Source of the DNA: Candidatus Zhuqueibacterota bacterium 4484_188
Lineage (GTDB): Bacteria; Calditrichota; Calditrichia; RBG-13-44-9
DNA: 5,288 nt
Direction of reading: 5' to 3'
NCBI GenBank assembly: GCA_002049825.1
Contig: MVCZ01000208.1
Coordinates: forward strand, 1 to 5,288
The notes beneath the pieces were generated by a model that saw nothing but the letters and a program-made list of their open reading frames with translations, was not told where the DNA came from and searched no databases. Below, in pieces: positions 5,221 to 5,288 of the stretch. How positions within the stretch are numbered: position 1 is the stretch's first letter; each line of letters begins with the position of its first letter. The position numbers were made by a program, and so were the translations under genes.

Positions 5221-5288
5221 TTACTTGATCAGGTGCATTTTGCCGGTTTGAATGAATTCCTTGCCGGCTAAGTTGCGGAAGGAAACAC
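5221..5288 (-). CDS. C-terminal end of a T9SS type A sorting-domain protein, partial at right edge
   Basis: Only the last 21 codons are in the window, ending in TAA at 5221-5223. The tail contains LAGKEFIQTGKMHLIK, which fits the end of the type IX secretion sorting domain, where family members finish with a pattern like R-L-x-x-G-x-(F/x)-x-x-T-x-K-M-x-L-(L/I)-K. In known systems this beta-sandwich domain directs a protein with a signal peptide through the outer-membrane T9SS pore and is cleaved at the cell surface. The cargo itself is outside the window, so its function is unknown; it could be an enzyme, adhesin or large repeat protein. A hairpin terminator follows 14 bases after the stop. 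The call rests on a short but distinctive match and should be treated as probable. It is the best clue to an FCB-group origin. Confidence 0.7.
   Translation of the reverse strand, partial: VSFRNLAGKEFIQTGKMHLIK

Overview
The window looks like a piece of a bacterial chromosome from the FCB (Bacteroidota-like) superphylum, and a Calditrichota, KSB1 or Ignavibacteria-type lineage would fit. Three signs support this. The right edge holds the C-terminal tail of a type IX secretion (T9SS) sorting domain. The promoter in front of cvpA matches the Bacteroidota consensus TTTG-N19-TAnnTTTG. The gene order rpsU, yqeY, cvpA, mutS2 is of a kind seen in that part of the tree. Unlike most Bacteroidota, several genes have clear Shine-Dalgarno sequences (AAGGAG, AAAGGA). 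The placement is inference; no rRNA or marker comparison was possible.

All supportable genes lie on the minus strand. From right to left they are: the last codons of a T9SS cargo protein (5221-5288) with its hairpin terminator (5177-5206); a gene-free stretch carrying the efp promoter and an inverted repeat; efp (4292-4855), which rescues ribosomes stalled at polyproline; a gap of about 370 bases with a possible gene remnant; a seven-repeat TPR protein (3103-3918); rpsU (2871-3065); yqeY (2398-2847); a strong hairpin (2314-2340) with an FCB-type promoter just upstream; cvpA (1814-2284); and mutS2, which overlaps cvpA and runs off the left edge.

The TPR gene, rpsU and yqeY have short gaps (37 and 23 bases) and probably form one transcript ending at the 2314-2340 hairpin. 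cvpA and mutS2 form a second, translationally coupled unit. The middle of the window is therefore a translation and housekeeping block (bS21, YqeY, EF-P, MutS2) rather than an accessory island. I found no tRNA, rRNA, CRISPR array or insertion sequence.

The main surprise is damage. mutS2 lacks roughly 30-40 conserved residues just before its Walker A motif and changes frame there. cvpA appears to lack two conserved stretches. The strong start signal of the TPR gene points to an ATG in the wrong frame, as if a short 5' segment (perhaps a signal peptide) were missing. Several short losses in one contig suggest either real gene decay or systematic assembly deletions. I see no convincing new biological system here.
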